Part shown: positions 44,878 to 54,384 of the stretch, in pieces
How the letters are laid out: every line of letters begins with the position of its first letter
Position numbering within the stretch: position 1 is the stretch's first letter
Assembly: GCA_947646735.1 (NCBI GenBank)
Contig: CANTFK010000072.1
Location: 496,001-560,000, forward strand
Direction: 5' to 3'
Length of the DNA stretch: 64,000 nt
DNA from: Peronospora farinosa
Taxonomy: Eukaryota; Oomycota; Peronosporomycetes; Peronosporales; Peronosporaceae
Made by a program: the position numbers and the translations under genes
The notes under the pieces: generated by a model
What the model was told of the DNA's origin: nothing
The model's input: only the letters and a program-made list of their open reading frames with translations
The model's database searches: none

Positions 44878-46030
44878 TGTGGAAGAGCGGATAAACAAAT
44901 TTCGTGGAGTGGAGATCGCGATCCAAGTTATGTGGACCACACACCCAGGATCGATCGCGATCCAAGGTAAAGCGCGATCCGACTCAGAACCGCGATCGAA
45001 GGCTGAACGCGATCCAAGGTAGACCGCGATCCAAGGTAAAGCGCGATCCGACTCAGAACCGCGATCCGAATCAGAACCGCGATCTGACTCAGAACCGCGA
45101 TCCGACTCAGAACCGCGATCCGACTCAGAACCGCGATCCAAGGCTGAGCGCGATCCAAGGTAAAGCACGATCCGACTTAGAATCGCGATCCAAGGTAAAG
45201 CGCGATCCGACTTAGAATCGCGATCTAACGTAGATCCGCGATCCGACCTAGATCGCGATCCAACTTACAAGGATTACGCATTATGGATCGACCGCGATCC
45301 TGAGCTGATACGCGATCTGATTCGGATCGCGATCCAAGGATAAGGCAAGATCGCCGATGGATCGGGATGGCAAAGGCCTTTGGGGTGGACCACATATCGA
45401 GATCTGACTTTTTCTGAAAGGGTGACACGTGGTGATAGATCCTGGACTACAGATAGGCAGAATCGTAGGTTTCGAGTTTTGATTGGTTAACACTAAACAG
45501 AGCTCAATTTTACTTCTAATACACGTGTCGACTTCTCTTCCGGGCTGGATTTCCCGACGTCTCGAGGAAGCCTACACACTACGCAATTCATATCCCTGGA
45601 TTGTTTGACCAGGTATTGCAAGAACTCTCAACACAACTCAACTGCGATCGGACGCAGATAAAACACGTAGGGCAAGGCGAAGCAAGTGCAGGACGGATCA
45701 AGTGGTCAGAAGGTTCTGCTCAAGTGGTCAAAAGATTCAAGCTTCGTTTTATTGGTAACCGTGATCGATTGGGAAGATCACACCAAGTACTCGGTTTGTT
45801 TATCTTGTGAAGATTTCCGCAAGATAACCAAACCCCCTATCCCTAACCCAATTAGGATCAACATCGACTCAAGTCCACCAAGAAGAGAGCAACCCGCCCT
45901 ACCGACGGGTACACAAGGTGAGGAAGGCTTTATACACGGAATCGGGGTACCCCCTCCGTTAGTCGGTCGTCCGGGCGCCAGTGGAGAGTTGGAATCGCAT
46001 CAACAATTTTGCGAATCCCACTCCACCACA
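44878..46030 (+). repeat. 5' LTR of element B (array unit 6)
   Basis: 1,153 bases. It has the same 35-base insert as unit 2 and lacks eight bases near 45550. From about 45870 to the right end it differs from the other units at several bases (GTCCACCAAG; CATCAACAATTTT; CTCCACCACA), whereas before that point differences are rare. Confidence 0.9.
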
Positions 46031-46050
46031 ATGGTGCGCGTGCCCGGATC
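46031..46050 (+). other. probable primer binding site of element B
   Basis: Directly after the LTR end CCACCACA comes A and then TGGTGCGCGTGCCCGGAT. The leading TGG, complementary to a tRNA CCA end, at this spot is what an LTR retroelement uses to prime minus-strand synthesis. I cannot name the tRNA. Confidence 0.55.
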
Positions 46051-46349
46051 TTCTGGTGACTCGGGATTTCACCGTGAGTCCCTGAGAGAAGATGTAAAGG
46101 TCAAAATTGAACCTGGGATTGAAGCGTCAGCGGCAAAGGGATCACCGCAGACGTGTGAAGAAAAAAGATCCCCGGATCATCAGCGTTTTGGGAGGGGCGC
46201 AGATGGAAAGAAAACCAAAGAGGAAGACCCCTGCGGATCCCGTTGCAAAACGCGATCCGCTGGATTAAAACCCTTCGGTTAAAACCGAAGGAAATTTATC
46301 CAAAACCACACCGAATTCGAAGAAGAAGAAGAATTCGAAGCTATCTCGA

Positions 46350-48160
46350 GTGAAGATGAAGGCGCCTGAATCGGATCAGGATGATACCGACATGAAGCCA
46401 GCGCAGGAGGATGATAAGACGGAAGGGTGGAAAATGGATCAGTTGGAATGGTGTTATCATTGGAAGGAGCTTAAAGATTTGTTTTCAAGCGATCCAGTTT
46501 TCAAGATTTTGAAACCGAAGTTGATTGGATCGCTACGAGGACCAATTTCAGCTCCCATTCCGACACCGAACCAGTTGGAAGCGATCCGTCGGCTTATGGA
46601 GATGCTCCAAAACGCTGGATTCACCGCTGGAGATTTTGACGCACAGGTGCTGCTGGAATGCGATCATGATCGCGTGATCCAGGCAGGGCGATCTCTGTTT
46701 TTGAAGTTAGTTCGCTAACTGGAGAGTGCGATCCAGTAGATCAGGCGATCCAACCGATCGTAGATATTCCAAAAGGTTATCATACTGGATCGTCACAATA
46801 TATGTCAGCGGAATCTGAAGGGGAGTCGGACGACTCGATTAATATGCAGCGAATGTCACTTGGACCGGCTGGTGCAGCACATATTCGTGAACGACTTGTA
46901 CCGACCAAGGCCGAAGTGCGATCGACGACGACACCCCGCAGCTGAAGATACGAATGTGACTGGATCAGGGCAGCTGCAGTCCTACTTTGAAGCTGCTATG
47001 AGGAAGTATGAACAGGATCAAGCTCGCATGATCGCTAGTCGATCCGCGATCTCCATAAATACCCCAAAAGTCGGCATCTCGGATGTGGACATGGAATCGG
47101 CCGGATCGCGTCAATCGCGATCCAATAATTACGATCCAGACGATTTGGGGCTGGAGGATCTACGACGGCCACAAGTCGCAAGTGCAGGCACTGTACCTAA
47201 TGGCGGACTTGTCACGCAGCGAATTCGAATGTCTGCGATCGCAGACCTGAAAGAATTCACAGGACGGGACAAAGATGAAGATCGAGCGAGAAGCTGGGTC
47301 AACAAGGCCAAGTCTGCATTCTTACGCGATCAAGCCCCGGACGATGAAAAATGTCTAGTATTTGGTGACTTACTCACGGGGCCGGCGCGAAATTGGTACA
47401 TCCAGCTTAGCCGATCCACCCGGAATTCATGGAAGTCGTTGCTGGAAACCTTCATGATCCAATATTGTGGATATGGTATGTCTGTCGGGAGACAATATTA
47501 CCATGCGAAGAAGCGATCTGATGAAACTCCATTGGAATATTTGTATCGGCTGAATTTAGCCGCGATCCGAGCAGAAATTCCCATTCGGGAAGGATCGCCT
47601 TCAATTCGCCGAGAACATGTGGAACATTTCATTGGTACGCTTGACGAGTGGCTAAGCAATTGACGTTGTTACGCCTTGGAGACGCCGACGATATGGAAGA
47701 GACTCTTCGGGCGTATCAACGCATGGAAGGAAGACATTATCCGAGTTCAATGGGGTCAAGCAAATTTCGTCAGCGATCTGCGTCGGCCTCCACTCCGACA
47801 CCCTCGAAACCAACTCGTGCCGTGAGAGCGATTCGCCTGGAAGGCAGTAGCAGCGAGTCAGACTCGGACCTTAGTGGATCGGAAGACGATACAGATCGAC
47901 GCAACCTTTGTGTGGCTACAGTACCGGATCGCGTGAAGAAATTCAATGGTCAACGTGCTGGATCGGACCATTTGGATCAAGATCGCAGTTCAGATCGCAT
48001 GGGGAATCAGAAGGCTTGTACCCATTGTGGATCAAAGAAACATGATGATCGTGGATGTTGGAAGAGGCTAATGTGTCAGAAGTGTGGTCGTAAGGGACAC
48101 CCTTCGGATAAGTGTTTTTAAACCTGTTCCGCTTGCGGAGATGTTCATGAGAGTGGAAAG
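46350..48160 (+). pseudogene. gag: gag of element B
   Basis: Three pieces. 46350-46718 is an acidic N-terminal frame ending in a stop. 46860-47663 includes the capsid part (LKEFTGRDKDEDRARSWVNK, WYIQLSRSTRNSWKSLLETF, the Retrotrans_gag pattern). 47648-48160, after a frameshift near 47650, holds three zinc knuckles: CTHCGSKKHDDRGC, CQKCGRKGHPSDKC and, after a TAA at 48119-48121, CSACGDVHESGKC. Two knuckles are CX2CX4HX4C and the third is CX2CX3HX4C. The frame between 46719 and 46860 is closed. Confidence 0.8.
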
Positions 48161-49200
48161 TGTCGGATGGAAGAATTCTACAACATGATCCGCAAGTGGT
48201 ATGTTCCAACCAAGCATGCTGGAATGCTTCCGCCGAAGGCAGAAGAAATGTTAAACTAGGACGCTTGCCTGGTTGGAATCTGGTACGAGCCGAGCGTTCT
48301 AGGCTCTGCATTTATGCATTTGTGGAAAGAAGATCGACAGATCAGGGCGTTAACACTCAGATCGACCCGAATAATATATGTGAAGATTCAAAATTTCTGC
48401 GTTCAATATCAAGCGTCGTAAGAGTTGATGAATATGCCCGATCGCCTGCGAAAATGGAGCTCGACTTAGCACCAGGTGAATCACGGGGATATTGGAAATA
48501 TCATACCCCAGGAAAATGGTTCAAGCAAGCCAAGGCAACGGGCAAGATCAACAATGAAAAGGCAACTATGTTGTTTGATTCTGGAGCCGAAGTCTCAATC
48601 GTCGACACCACCTTTGCTCGTAAGGTAGGATGTGTTATTGACGAGAGTCAGAGGCAAGAATGTGTTGGGATTGGTGAGAACACATACATGACGGATGATC
48701 GTACAAGAATCAAGATTACGCTGAATGGATCACTAGTTTATTATTTTGATGCTTGGGTTGGAGATCAAGTAGGTCAAGACGCGATCCTAGGGATGGATTT
48801 CATGGTACCGGCTGGAATACGCCTGGATTTAGCCGATGGAACACTTTGTTTGCCGGATGAGGTCAGGATCCTTCTGAATGAACGAATACCTCCTTATCGG
48901 GCGACCATACAAGCGATCACAATTCCAGATCAATATGTGGTGATTCCCGTGGGTAAATCGACCGAAGTGAAGATCGGAGTTAGTCCTCCTAAGGCCAAGA
49001 TCTGGGTGAGGCGCGATCCGAAATGGGTGCCCACAGTGACTACGGGACCTGGTCAGATCAAGTACTTACAACTGACTAATATCGGCGATCAAGAAGTGAC
49101 TTTAAGTCATGGATCGCCATTAGGTTGGTGGATGGTCGCTGATATGATACCTCGGTCCCCAGGATATGTCTCGGTGGGATCGCGTCGGTATAACGAATGA
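48160..49200 (+). pseudogene. aspartic protease region of element B pol
   Basis: The meaningful frame from about 48250 contains LFDSGAEVSIVDTTF, the retropepsin D-S-G motif, and DAILGMDFMVPAGIRLDL, the second conserved strand. It ends at an in-frame TGA (49198-49200), behind which the same frame continues for 300 codons, so the stop looks like a point mutation. Confidence 0.8.
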
Positions 49201-50145
49201 CAGACATTAGCGTTCGAAGCGACAACGGATCGGGAAGAAGAACCACCGGAAGAATATACTGGATCGCTGGTGGATCATCCTTCGTACACTACATCGAAGA
49301 GGATCTTAACACGTTCAAAGGAGGAAGCAGACAAAAAGACTACGGAAATAGTGAAACTCGCGTCGCGATCAAATGATGAACGCAGTACCATAAGTGACGT
49401 CGGTGATAAAGTTGTAGAAGACAGGGAGATCAAGGACGAACATCAACGATCAGCACGATCGCCGTTTATGATTAATGTGATCAAAGGGACGCCGGAAGTC
49501 GATCAAGTAAAGGATGTGCCATTCAAGGAAGCTCGCACCAACGAGGGCATCGATTCAGAATTTATTGATCACTATATAAATTTTGTCAATCATGATTATG
49601 GAGATCGCGATTCGACAATTATAGATCACGATCCAGCAATTATGGAAAGTGTTTCTGTGGATCGCGATCCTGCGATTATTGATGGTGTAGATCGCGATCC
49701 AACAATTATTGAAAGTGTTTCTGTGGATCGCAATCCTGCGACTATTGAGGAGGTAGATCGCGATCCAGCAATTATTGACAGTGTTTCTGTGGATCGTGAT
49801 CCGGTAATTATCGATATATGTGTGGATCGCTATCCTGCAATAAAGAATCGCGATCCACAATCCCGAAAGAGGGACAATAAGTCCGATGTGGAAAACGAGG
49901 GAGAATTTTCGACGAAAGGTGAAGAGGTGAAGCTGGAGAGTCCAACATACTATCATGAAGGTGGCGCGTTGTATGCCGAAGATGTAGATCACCACATGGC
50001 TGTTTTGCCAGAAATTGGTTCATCTACAGCCGAAGTCACAATTGATGACATACAAGTAGGCGATCCGGGAGTTCCCCTAACTGAAGACCAAGAAGGATTA
50101 CGACAACTGATTTGGAAGAGTCATCATTTGCTTATCGGCAAATGA
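49201..50145 (+). pseudogene. acidic linker with DRDP repeats between protease and RT of element B
   Basis: Same frame as the protease. Between about 49600 and 49865 the protein repeats VDRDPAII(E/D)SVS-like units, each Asp-Arg-Asp-Pro being encoded by GATCGCGATCC. No catalytic domain is recognised. The frame closes at a TGA (50143-50145), after which a conserved pre-RT segment (LPPAARGAVCDIDVGEAHPI) follows. Confidence 0.75.
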
Positions 50146-50239
50146 AATGCCTTACCTCCAGCGGCACGTGGAGCTGTATGTGATATAGATGTTGGTGAAG
50201 CACATCCGATCGCACAACGGGTACGACCAGTCGCGCCTA

Positions 50240-51180
50240 ATTTCGTGAGAAGTTAGCTGACCTAATCAAGGGATTATTATCAGCTAAAATCATTCGACCA
50301 TCGACTTCACCATGGGCCTCGCCTGTTGTTGTGATCATTAAGAAGAACGGTGTGACATCCGTTTGTGTATCGACTATCGACGGGTGAACCAACTGACGAG
50401 ACTAATGGTTTATCCCATGCCTTTGATAAGCGAACTGCTACAAGATATGGACAAGGCGATGTGGTATTGCTCTCTGGATATGGCGAGCGGATTTTGGGTC
50501 GTGGAAATGACGGAGCGGGCAAGAATGATTTCGGCTTTTATTACACCGTCGGGTTTATTTGAATGGTTGCGAATGCCGTTTGGGCTGAAAAACGCTCCAC
50601 AAATTTATAAGCGACTTATAGACAATGCGTTATATGGCTATCTCAAAATCGGCAAGAGTACAACTACGATCGGTGCAGAATCAACAGATTCGAGATTCCC
50701 AAATACTGGATCGCCAAGATTGATTGACGTGTTTTCAGAGGGAGAACCGGATACCAGCCAGAATCCCTCTGTGCTTGGTAGAAGATCATATATCGATGAC
50801 ATACTGATTCCAGCTACTTCGTGGACCTCCTTATATGAGAAGGTGAAACGATTGCTAGAGGCATGCAATGAATGGAATCTGTCGATAAGCCTGGCTAAAA
50901 TCTTTTGGGGACGACGAAAGGTGGATTACTTGGGACATCAAGTTTCACTCGCTGGAATAGAGGCACATCCAAAAGATCTAGGATCAATTATGAATACCCC
51001 ATTCCCAAAGACCTTACGATCGATGCAATCGTTTCTAGGGAGTATGAATTACTATAGCCGATTTATCGAAAATTTTGCGATTTACGCGTCGGTATTGTAC
51101 GAATTACGGGAAGCAGATTTCCATGAAATCCGCCGCTTGGATAAGGTGAATACACTGGCCGAAGATGTTGGAATGAGTAA
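50240..51180 (+). pseudogene. reverse transcriptase of element B
   Basis: Frames around 50240-50360 encode the fingers region (PSTSPWASPVVVI). From 50363 the RT proper shows CIDYRRVNQLT, YCSLDMASGFW (first catalytic Asp), LRMPFGLKNAPQIYKRL, and YIDDIL (catalytic YxDD) with VDYLGHQVS behind. An insert of about 50 residues separates the APQIYKRL block from YIDD, unusual for gypsy RT. Two frameshifts precede the main frame. Confidence 0.85.
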
Positions 51181-51339
51181 TGATTGTGACTGGCAAGAAA
51201 CGAATCAACTTAATCCAGATCGAGACCCTGATACAGGGGGCGATCCAGGTCGAAGTTTTAGTAGAGGAGGCGATCCAGATCGAGAAGGTCGGACTAGATG
51301 GGAAATCGATGATCGCGTTCACTATGTTGAAAGCCAAGA

Positions 51340-51780
51340 TCGCAAATACCCCGATTCTCAAGCACTTCGATCCAGATCGATCTCCAGTTATTGTTGTTTA
51401 CGCAAGTAAATGGGCGGTTTCAGCAGCTTTGCTGCAGGAATTTGATGGCATATATTGGCCGGTAACATTTTCAAGTCGGACGTTGAAGCCGAATGAAATT
51501 AATTACGGGATGGTCGAGAAAGAAGTTCTAGCACTTCTCCGGATTCTGGATACATGCTACACTATGCTAGTCTCGCGAGAGATAAAGGTTTTTACACGTT
51601 ATTCAACGCTGGCCTGGCTAGTACAATCCTCCGGTCTTAATGGAAGACTAGGAAGGTGGGCTGCATTGTTATCGACTTGGACGTTGGAGATTAAGAAATG
51701 TGAGAAAGGAGAAGACGAAATACTTGGAGCTTTGGTAGCAAGTATAACACCCCGTGAAGAATTCGATGAGGTACTAATTG
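51340..51780 (+). pseudogene. first RNase H of element B, catalytic residues replaced
   Basis: The gypsy-type RNase H fold is recognisable (YASKWAVSAALLQEF, TFSSRTLKPNEINYGMVEKE, VLALLRILD, FTRYSTLAWLV). The usual DAS is YAS and the usual TDH is TRY, so two catalytic Asp are gone; the Glu of KEVLALL remains. Loss of this activity is known in elements and retroviruses that carry a second RNase H, where this domain becomes a connection domain. See element A for the intact version. Confidence 0.75.
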
Positions 51781-51829
51781 CGATCGCTCCCCGGAAACAG
51801 CCAAGAAGGACTATAAGTATGCCTCCTCC

Positions 51830-52270
51830 TACGGTAGGAAAGACGGAGAGTCTTTTGGTCGTCAGTTTCGATGGATCGGCACGAGTAAAACGTTAAGGTG
51901 GAGCTTATAGTGCTATTGTGTGGCAATTACCAGAGTGGACAATTTTGGAGGCAGTTTCCAAATATTCAACGGATCTAACAGTGAATGAAGCAGAATACAA
52001 CGGCATTTTGCTGGGTTTTGAATTACTCGCAAACCTTGACAGGGGACGAGTTATAATTTGTGGAGACACGAATTTGGTGATACGGCAAATGCGTGGTGAA
52101 ATTGATTGTAAGGCACCAGGTCTGCAATTATTGCGACATAAAGCGTTGGAGGAATTGCGGTCGTGGCCCGCTCATGAGTTTCTACATATGAAACGCGATT
52201 GGAATCAGAGCGCAGATCGATTGGCTAGTATCGCATTGCAACGAGAAGAGGGGGCGAGTGTGATTACGGA
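51830..52270 (+). pseudogene. second, cellular/archaeal-type RNase H of element B
   Basis: An additional RNase H lies directly behind the first: SFDGSARVKR (Asp 1), VNEAEYNGILLGFE (Glu), ICGDTNLVIRQMRGE (Asp 2), NQSADRLASIAL (Asp 3). These four acidic residues make the D-E-D-D active site of type 1 enzymes. One TAA (51894-51896) interrupts it between SARVKR and GGAYSAIVW. Dual RNase H elements are known among plant Tat and, as far as I recall, oomycete Ty3/gypsy lineages. Confidence 0.82.
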
Positions 52271-52599
52271 TGAGAATCGCCGAGATATAATTACGCTTAA
52301 TCGGTTGGATGAATTGCTAAAGCCTCAAGAGACAAAGTCAGTGGTTAAAGTAGCGGCGATCGCTCGATCACCACGAAGAAAACGTCGACAACCACAGCTT
52401 TTGCATGAAGAAATGGTGCAGCAGATGAGAAGTGATCGCATACAGCGTGCCCAAGACGAAGAACGCTGGATCGCTAATCTGAAGACATATTTGGTCGGGG
52501 ACATCTCGACAATGACAGTCGAGGAAGCGAAATCATGTGCCAAGATGGCTAATGATTATGAAGTGGATGAAGATAATCTGTTATATTTTTGCCCGGGAA

Positions 52600-53825
52600 C
52601 CACAACAAAAATTCGAAGATCGGGACGAAATCGCTCGTCTGGTGGTGCCCGAAAATCTGCAGCAAGATTTCCTGCATCATTATCATTCTAGTTTGGAAGG
52701 GGGTCACCAGGGGATTGGGAGAACCTACCAGCGTATTAGAGCGCATTTTCACTGGAGGGGTTTGTATCGAAGTGTTCAACGCTATTTGAATCAATGCACA
52801 GATTGTGAAACTGGAAAGGGACGTCCCGTGATTGATGGAGAATCACCGGGGAATCTACAGGCTACCTATCCTTTCCAAATTATCGCCATGGATCACATCC
52901 CGTCTCTGCCTAAATCGTTCAAAGGAAATACCGAGTTACTTATTTGGGTGGATTTATTTTCTGGCTACGTGATCGCCAAAGCAAGTTCGTCGCGAACAGC
53001 CCAAACTATCGCTGAAAATTATGAAGAGTGTGTTTTCCGTCGTTTTGGTGCTAGTGAAGCAATATGTCATGACCGAGAGCCCGGGTTTATGTCGGATTTT
53101 TTTCGTGCGTTTAACCGACTTATCGGACAGAAGCAAAGGGCAACGATGGCATATCGACCTCAAGCAAATGGAACTGCGGAACGTATGGTGCAAACTCTGA
53201 CTCGTGCATTAAAGATGTATGTCTCTGACGTGAATCAACAAGACTGGGATGAGTATGCTGAGCGCCTAACTTTCGCGATCAATACCGCCCAAGATCGGGT
53301 GCGCGGCGAAACGCCATTTTTCTTGATTCATGGTTGGGACCCGCGATCTACGTTGGAAGCTACATTACCATTAGGGAGTACTAGGCGTCGGGATCGCGAT
53401 CCATGTAGGTGGCGATATCATGTGCAGCGGCATTATCAGCGGGCGAGAGAAGCAGTAAATGAGAGACTCAGGAATGCGATCCAAACACGTGCTGATCGCC
53501 ACAATGAAGATCTCAAGCCTCATGAAATTGAACCAGGGGTACAAGTCTGGTTATATTTGGATCGTGTGAAAGAAGGGTACGCTCGAAAGCTAGCACATAT
53601 GTGGCATGGACCTTTTCGAGTAAAAGAAATGTGTGGAGATCACGCTGTCCGACTGGAGATTGCTGGTACACCATATCGATTATTTCCCGTCGTACACATA
53701 TCCAAGTTGAAGAGAGTAAAGACGTTCCCTGATCGTCCAAAAAATTTGCTGACGATCGAAGAAGAATATCGATTCGATTTTGACGAAGCGCATTTGCCGA
53801 AAGATAGTTTTGAAGGTAATCTGGA
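52600..53825 (+). CDS. integrase of element B
   Basis: Frame 52537-53919. After a frame change near 52610 it holds the H2C2 zinc domain (HHYHSSLEGGHQG, CTDCETGKG), then the integrase core with IAMDHIPSLP (Asp), ICHDREPGFMSDFF (Asp) and NGTAERMVQTLTR (Glu); the catalytic DDE triad is intact. A GPF-type C-terminal segment follows (MWHGPFRVKEM). It inserts the element cDNA into chromosomal DNA, making the staggered cut that gives the target duplication. Confidence 0.88.
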
Positions 53826-54055
53826 AGATGATGAATTCGAAGTGGAAAAGATTGTGGATGTACGGTCTGATAGAAAGACACGTTTTGGACGAGTACATAG
53901 ACAGTTTAAAGTCTACTAGAAAGGTTATGCTAACCCATCCTGGGTGGATGAAGCCGACTTAAATTGTGGTGCCTTATTGCGAGATTTTGAACGTGGCGAA
54001 ATTAGTCGGAATCGTTTTGAAGTGATGCAATCACATGAAGAGGGATCTGGTGGCT
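53826..54055 (+). pseudogene. chromodomain at the integrase C-terminus, with stop
   Basis: FEVEKIVDVRSDR...RVHRQFKVY, then a TAG (53917-53919), then KGYANPSWVDEADL in the same frame. Chromodomains read YxVxWKGY..(S/T)WE; the stop sits exactly where the first conserved Trp (codon TGG) is expected. The relic at 4846-6090 has Trp at that point (FIRWKGH), which supports a nonsense change. Chromodomains guide element insertion by binding modified histones. Confidence 0.82.
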
Positions 54056-54384
54056 AACGAAGATCGAGCGTTGGGGATGGTATAATATGCAAGAAGGTTG
54101 CATAGGATGGTGGAAAGGAAATTTGTGTGTAATGAGTATGGCGATCGAAGGTCTGGGAGACTGGATCGCGGCTGAAGAAGCCCAACAAAAGAAGACAATT
54201 TTAACGAAAAAGAGAAACAAAATGGAATTGTATTGAACGATCAAGAAGTGTTATCGAATCACGATTGCTGTTTGGGAAAAAATTACTGGATAAACGGGGA
54301 GGGATGAACCGGGGTGATCCGCGATAGAAGATCGATATTGGTTCCGCCAAGGCTCCGCAGAATCCAATAACGACAGTGCAGTAA

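Larger units (their letters stand above)
35819..46030 (+). repeat. tandem array of six LTRs alternating with 681-bp satellite spacers
   Basis: Six LTR copies of family B start at 35819, 37626, 39468, 41275, 43082 and 44878. Five satellite spacers of 681 bases separate them. Repeat period is 1,807 bases (1,842 when a 35-base insert is present; 1,796 when 11 bases are missing). Copies differ by only a few bases. The last LTR is also the 5' LTR of the complete element B. The pattern implies amplification of an LTR+satellite unit rather than six separate insertions. Confidence 0.92.

Noticed and set aside
35860..46000. Repeated frames with DRGSESDRGSESDRG or RDPTQNRDP patterns on both strands of the LTR units
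   Set aside because: They come from the GATCGC tandem array in the LTRs; both strands are open at the same place, which points to composition and not to genes.
35819..46030. CRISPR-like array of repeats with constant spacing
   Set aside because: The repeats are LTRs of over 1 kb, and the spacers are identical satellite, not unique short spacers; the genome is eukaryotic.
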